Assembly (NCBI GenBank): GCA_046715095.1 | Contig: JBKJZQ010000169.1 | Span: forward strand, 1 to 9,490 | Origin: WHTI01 sp046715095 | Lineage (GTDB): Bacteria; Actinomycetota; CADDZG01; WHSQ01 | DNA length: 9,490 bases | Direction of reading: 5' to 3' | Shown here: positions 6,758 to 9,490 of the stretch, in pieces | Position numbering within the stretch: position 1 is the stretch's first letter | Layout: each line of letters opens with the position of its first letter | Made by a program: the position numbers and the translations under genes | Notes under the pieces: model-generated | Told to the model about the DNA's origin: nothing | Database searches by the model: none | What the model saw: the letters and a program-made list of their open reading frames with translations, nothing else

Positions 6758-8214
6758 TGCACACGGAAGCGCTCCCGGCGGCGCCCGCCCGGAAGACCAG
6801 ACATCACCAGAGCGCCTACCGCATCTTCCTGCGGGTCCTCGCCGACGGGATGGCGGTGTCGGCCGCCCTGTCCCTCGCCACCGCCCTGCGCTTCGAGATA
6901 TTCAGCGGTGCCCCGGGGAAGGTCGATGGGGCGCTCGTCGACTACACGGTCGTCATGCTGATCGCCACTCCCGTGTGGCTCCTTCTGTTCTGGCTCTACG
7001 GGCTGTACGAACCGCGCCAGGTCCTGTCTCCGGTCAACGAGTTCAAGCAGGTGTTCCACGGTGTCGTTGCCGGCTCGGTGCTGATCTTTGTCGCCGACTC
7101 CTTGTTCAATCGCAACCTGGCTCGAGGGTGGGCGCTCCTCGGGATGGCGGCCGGTTTCGTCGTGGTCGGTGGCGAGCGTCTCGTCATCAGGAAACTCCTC
7201 CACTTCATGAGGCGCCGCGGGTCCGATGCGACCAGGACGATCATCGTCGGCACCAACCACGAAGCGCGCACGATCGCGAAAACCCTCGACCGTGAGGGGT
7301 GGCTCGGATACCAGATCCTCGGGTTCGTCGACGCCGGCAACGAGCCGGATGAGGACCTCGAGAACGGTTACGAGGTGCTCGGCACTCTCGCCCAGTTGAA
7401 GGATCTCGTCGACGAGCACGACGTGAACAACGTTCTCATCGCGGCATCTGCTCTCGATCCCGGATACCTCAATCGGTTGTTCTGGGAGTTGCAGGATCAC
7501 GACGTCGACATCCAGATCACGTCCGGCACGGTTGATCTCATGGCGAGCAGGATGATCGTCCAGTCGATCGCCGGGGTTCCGCTTCTGTACGTGCGACGTA
7601 CGGGGATGGACGGCCTCCAGAGAACGGTGAAGCGCTCCATCGACATCGCGGGCTCGGTCCTCCTCGGAGTGCTGCTGTCACCCTTCCTGGTCATCTTCGC
7701 GATCTGGCTCAAACGGAACTCGCCCGGCCCGGTCTTCTTCAAACAGGTTCGCGTCGGCCGAGAGGGCGAACAGTTCGTGTGTTGGAAGTTCCGAACGATG
7801 GTCGCGGATGCGGAGGACCGGAAGGCAGAACTGGAGTCACTCAACGAGGGGCCGGGCCTGCTGTTCAAGCTCAAGGAGGACCCCCGGATCACGAAGGCCG
7901 GGCGTTTCCTGAGGCGTTTCTCGCTCGACGAGCTTCCTCAGATCTGGAACGTGCTCAAGGGAGAGATGAGCCTGGTAGGCCCGCGACCTGCGCTTCCGTC
8001 CGAGGTCGAGCAGTTCGACGACTGGACCCGCAACCGGATGAAGGTCAGGCCGGGCATGACCGGCCTGTGGCAGGTGTCCGGCAGGGCCGAGACCAGCTTC
8101 TCCGACTACGTGCGTTACGACCTCTTCTATATCCAGAACTGGTCCCTCTCGCTCGACCTCTGGATCCTGTGGCGCACGTTCCGCGCAGTGCTCTCGACCG
8201 AGGGAGCTCATTAG
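6757..8214 (+). CDS. Polyprenyl-phosphate sugar-1-phosphate transferase (exopolysaccharide initiating enzyme, WbaP/WcaJ/GumD type)
   Basis: This 485-residue integral membrane enzyme would move a sugar-1-phosphate from a UDP-sugar to undecaprenyl phosphate at the inner face of the membrane, the first step of lipid-linked polysaccharide synthesis. N-terminal helices are visible at about 27-48, 62-84, 99-115 and 124-139. A CoA-binding-like Rossmann segment follows (TRTIIVGTNHEA, GYQILGFVD, about 159-275), then a hydrophobic re-entrant or membrane helix (297-318). The catalytic bacterial sugar transferase domain comes last: KFRTM (344-348), the Asp391-Glu392 dyad in DELPQIWNVLKGEMSLVGPRP, and RPGMTGLWQVSGR. 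Length is normal for the family. The start is GTG at 6757, sharing its G with the upstream TAG stop. No good ribosome binding site is present, so coupling is likely; the later ATG (6850) would destroy the first helix. The sugar cannot be told from sequence alone. Confidence 0.92.
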   Translation: MHTEALPAAPARKTRHHQSAYRIFLRVLADGMAVSAALSLATALRFEIFSGAPGKVDGALVDYTVVMLIATPVWLLLFWLYGLYEPRQVLSPVNEFKQVFHGVVAGSVLIFVADSLFNRNLARGWALLGMAAGFVVVGGERLVIRKLLHFMRRRGSDATRTIIVGTNHEARTIAKTLDREGWLGYQILGFVDAGNEPDEDLENGYEVLGTLAQLKDLVDEHDVNNVLIAASALDPGYLNRLFWELQDHDVDIQITSGTVDLMASRMIVQSIAGVPLLYVRRTGMDGLQRTVKRSIDIAGSVLLGVLLSPFLVIFAIWLKRNSPGPVFFKQVRVGREGEQFVCWKFRTMVADAEDRKAELESLNEGPGLLFKLKEDPRITKAGRFLRRFSLDELPQIWNVLKGEMSLVGPRPALPSEVEQFDDWTRNRMKVRPGMTGLWQVSGRAETSFSDYVRYDLFYIQNWSLSLDLWILWRTFRAVLSTEGAH

Positions 8215-8231
8215 CAAGTCCTCAGCAAGTC
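8213..8231 (+). repeat. 11-bp-period direct repeat AGCAAGTC upstream of the ACT gene
   Basis: AGCAAGTC occurs at 8213-8220 and again at 8224-8231, one helical turn apart. The second copy overlaps the expected -35 position of the ACT gene promoter. It could be a regulator half-site pair or a chance micro-duplication. Confidence 0.35.
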
Positions 8232-8245
8232 ATCGTCCGGAGCGG

Positions 8246-8257
8246 TAACCTTGAACC
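8246..8257 (+). promoter_or_regulatory. TANNNT -10 element giving a probable leaderless mRNA for the ACT protein
   Basis: TAACCT (8246-8251) is followed by 6 nt and then the ATG at 8258, which places the expected transcription start on or beside the A of the start codon. No ribosome binding site precedes the ATG, as expected for a leaderless actinobacterial gene. The -35 region is weak. Confidence 0.5.
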
Positions 8258-8635
8258 ATGCTCGAGGAGATCGTCCTTACTATCGACAACGAGCCCGGAA
8301 CCCTAGCGGTCATCGGTGAACTGCTCGGTGCCTCAGGGGTCAACATCCACACGCTCTCCGCGACGACCTACAACGGGCAAGGCGTCGTTCATCTCGTCTG
8401 TGATGACGGTGACGAGGCCGCTGAGGTCCTGCAGGCCAACCACTTCAAGGTTGAGACGACGCGTCCCGTGCTGACCGCAACGCTCGACGACCAGCCGGGA
8501 GCGATGGGCAAGTACTGCAGGAAGCTGACCGATGCCGGTGTCACCATCTCCGCTGCGTACGTCGCTCGTAAGGGCGGCGGCGAGACCGAGATGATCTTCG
8601 CGGTCGATGACCTCCAGGCCGCCCAGGAAGCCTGA
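8258..8635 (+). CDS. Small tandem ACT-domain protein
   Basis: The 125-residue protein consists almost wholly of two ACT domains. The first has DNEPGTLAVIGELLGASGVNI (10-30) and the second has DDQPGAMGKYCRKLTDAGVTI (77-97). Each shows the usual PG turn between the first strand and helix, the site where ACT domains commonly bind an amino acid. No catalytic domain is attached, so it is probably a stand-alone cytosolic ligand-binding or regulatory protein; what it senses and what it controls cannot be read from sequence. It has no ribosome binding site but a -10 element 6 nt upstream, so it is probably transcribed separately as a leaderless mRNA rather than as the end of the glycan operon. A hairpin follows its stop by 16 nt. 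The domain call is confident. Confidence 0.85.
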   Translation: MLEEIVLTIDNEPGTLAVIGELLGASGVNIHTLSATTYNGQGVVHLVCDDGDEAAEVLQANHFKVETTRPVLTATLDDQPGAMGKYCRKLTDAGVTISAAYVARKGGGETEMIFAVDDLQAAQEA

Positions 8636-8651
8636 TACCCGCAACGACCGA

Positions 8652-8678
8652 AGGGCCCGGCTTTACGAGCCGGGCCCT
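8652..8678. terminator. Bidirectional hairpin terminator between convergent genes
   Basis: AGGGCCCGGC (8652-8661) pairs perfectly over 10 bp with GCCGGGCCCT (8669-8678) around a 7-nt loop, TTTACGA. It lies between the ACT stop (8635) and the DUF4383 stop (8696). No clear T-tract follows on the + strand; the minus-strand side is slightly T-rich. A GC-rich hairpin without a U-tail is common in high-GC actinobacteria. Confidence 0.75.
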
Positions 8679-8695
8679 CTCGCGTGTCTGGTCGT

Positions 8696-9115
8696 CTAGG
8701 CAGTGGTTCTGGCGGGTCCCGCGGCACCGGCGGAGCCGAAGTACAGGGCCAGGGCCGCGGTGGCGATGTGGAGGTAGTTATCCGCCGCCCCGGCGTCCTC
8801 GATCGCCAGGAACTTGAGCACTCCGGCCACCCCAAGGACGAAGACGAGGAGGAGCACGACGCCGAGCAACATGTTGGCGGACTTGGCCGTGGCGTGCTTG
8901 CCGGCCGCGGCGATCCACACGACTCCGATACCGATGTGAACGATGTTGTGAAGCGGGTTGATGGCGAAGATGATCAACTCTTCGTCGAAGGTCTTCCCCG
9001 CGAAGTTGTCGAAACCGGTGACGGCGAAACCGACCAGCCCGACGGCCAGGTACACGATCCCGAAAACAAGTGCGAACAACTGAGCGGGCGTTCTGCTGCC
9101 CATGCTCTGACTCAT
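8696..9115 (-). CDS. DUF4383 family four-helix membrane protein
   Basis: The 139-residue protein has four predicted membrane helices at about 12-33, 54-71, 80-103 and 113-128. It carries the family's NPLHNIVH motif (53-60) at the second helix and a related ADNYLH (111-116) at the fourth; the paired Asn/His positions suggest an internal two-helix repeat. The family is common in actinobacteria and has no established function. The start at 9115 is preceded by a strong GGGGG ribosome binding site (complement of 9122-9126), better placed than for the internal Met at residue 5. It is convergent with the ACT gene and lies 125 nt downstream of the AlkP gene end, so it is probably its own transcript. 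No link to the glycan genes is visible. Confidence 0.85.
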   Translation of the reverse strand: MSQSMGSRTPAQLFALVFGIVYLAVGLVGFAVTGFDNFAGKTFDEELIIFAINPLHNIVHIGIGVVWIAAAGKHATAKSANMLLGVVLLLVFVLGVAGVLKFLAIEDAGAADNYLHIATAALALYFGSAGAAGPARTTA

Positions 9116-9154
9116 CTGATCCCCCTTCTAGGTTGAACGACACAATCAGGTATA
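9116..9154 (-). promoter_or_regulatory. Leader and possible promoter region of the DUF4383 gene
   Basis: Read on the minus strand, this holds the strong GGGGG ribosome binding site and, further up, CAACCT (complement of 9130-9135), similar to the TAACCT element of the ACT gene. An 8-bp palindrome GGTATACC (9149-9156) lies about 34 nt above the start. No spacing-correct -35 box is visible, so the exact promoter is unresolved. Confidence 0.3.
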
Positions 9155-9190
9155 CCCCCGGCGGGCCGGCCTGTGCCGGACGAGCGGGGG
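9155..9190 (-). terminator. Possible hairpin terminator after the right-edge AlkP gene
   Basis: CCCCCG (9155-9160) can pair with CGGGGG (9185-9190), enclosing an inner CCGG/CCGG pair (9166-9169 with 9176-9179). It lies about 50 nt past the minus-strand AlkP stop and ahead of the DUF4383 gene. Internal mismatches and the lack of a T-tract make this tentative. Confidence 0.35.
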
Positions 9191-9240
9191 TCTACGACCG
9201 TGTATTCGAACGAGGGGCCCATCGGGGATTGGAACAGCCT

Positions 9241-9490
9241 CTAGAGGTATCCCAGGTTCTTCAGCGATTCCTCGATAGCGGCTTCCTCTTCGGCCGTGTA
9301 CGCCTCGGCTTCGGATCCTTCGCCCGCCCTCGGGAGGTTCATCGCTTCCATCTGTGGCGGCCTCGCGCCGGTCAGATCCTTCGGGAGGTAGCGGGTGAGC
9401 ACTTCGCCGTCGCCCTCCGGAACCTTGAGTCCGGACAGGTAGAGGGCGGTCGGCATCATGTCGAGGAGGTTCGCGCGCTCGCCCGAGCGA
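9241..9490 (-). CDS. COG3379-type AlkP superfamily protein, C-terminal end (5' part outside window)
   Basis: The frame runs from the window edge to TAG at 9241-9243 and gives 82 visible residues, so the gene begins beyond 9490. LLDMMPTALYLSGLKVPEGDGEVL aligns with DVTPTLLYLAGLKVPGGLDGTVL near the end of the 5132-6757 protein. Both end in almost the same tail (EEEAAIEESLKNLGYL here, EEEAMIEESLRGLGYL there). In AlkP enzymes this segment follows the last metal-binding His and closes the fold; the catalytic residues are outside the window. The Met at 9459 is internal to the alignment and not the start. It is probably a paralogue of the + strand gene and a phosphohydrolase or phosphomutase of unknown substrate. 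Confidence 0.82.
   Translation of the reverse strand, partial: RSGERANLLDMMPTALYLSGLKVPEGDGEVLTRYLPKDLTGARPPQMEAMNLPRAGEGSEAEAYTAEEEAAIEESLKNLGYL

Noticed and set aside
8684..9136. 150-codon + strand frame opposite DUF4383
   Set aside because: It is antisense to a protein with four hydrophobic helices and the family NPLH motif; the + reading is acidic low-complexity with no support.
9149..9156. GGTATACC palindrome as an operator
   Set aside because: A single 8-bp palindrome with no second copy in the region is too short to claim as a binding site; it is only mentioned within the leader entry.

Overview
The window is GC-rich, densely packed bacterial DNA, most likely from an actinobacterium (Actinomycetota). 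Evidence for this is the GTG and TTG starts, third positions dominated by G/C, DUF4012 and DUF4383 proteins that are typical of that phylum, and a TANNNT promoter placed so close to a start codon that the mRNA would be leaderless. The class or genus cannot be fixed from the sequence alone.

Layout, left to right. (1) Positions 1-5083 hold four tightly coupled + strand genes: the C-terminal part of a DUF4012 protein, a LicC-like (COG1213-type) nucleotidyltransferase, an archaeal-type sn-glycerol-1-phosphate dehydrogenase, and a membrane-anchored alkaline-phosphatase-superfamily (AlkP) protein. Junctions are a 13-nt overlap, an 11-nt gap and a 4-nt ATGA overlap. (2) After a 48-nt gap come a cytosolic-looking AlkP protein of the COG3379 type and, overlapping it by 1 nt, a polyprenyl-phosphate sugar-1-phosphate transferase (WbaP/WcaJ type). 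(3) Next is a small tandem-ACT-domain protein with its own apparent leaderless promoter, followed by a strong hairpin between convergent genes. (4) On the minus strand lie a four-helix DUF4383 membrane protein and, at the right edge, the C-terminal end of a second COG3379-type AlkP protein.

How the genes may work together (inference): genes in regions 1 and 2 look like part of a cell-surface glycan or glycolipid locus. The dehydrogenase would supply glycerol-1-phosphate and the nucleotidyltransferase would activate a phosphorylated alcohol, possibly that one, as a CDP derivative. The sugar transferase would load the first sugar on undecaprenyl phosphate, and the AlkP enzymes would act on phosphoester intermediates or products inside and outside the membrane. 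No CDP-alcohol phosphotransferase, polymerase or flippase lies in the window, so the product is unknown.

The most striking observation is that the anchored AlkP protein (3416-5083) appears circularly permuted. The segment carrying the last metal-binding His, normally C-terminal, lies ahead of the catalytic Asp/Thr segment. Its only two cysteines sit near the two new termini, as if a disulfide could close the fold. No tRNA, rRNA, CRISPR array, insertion sequence or phage gene was seen, and no gene-free stretch exceeds 130 bases.
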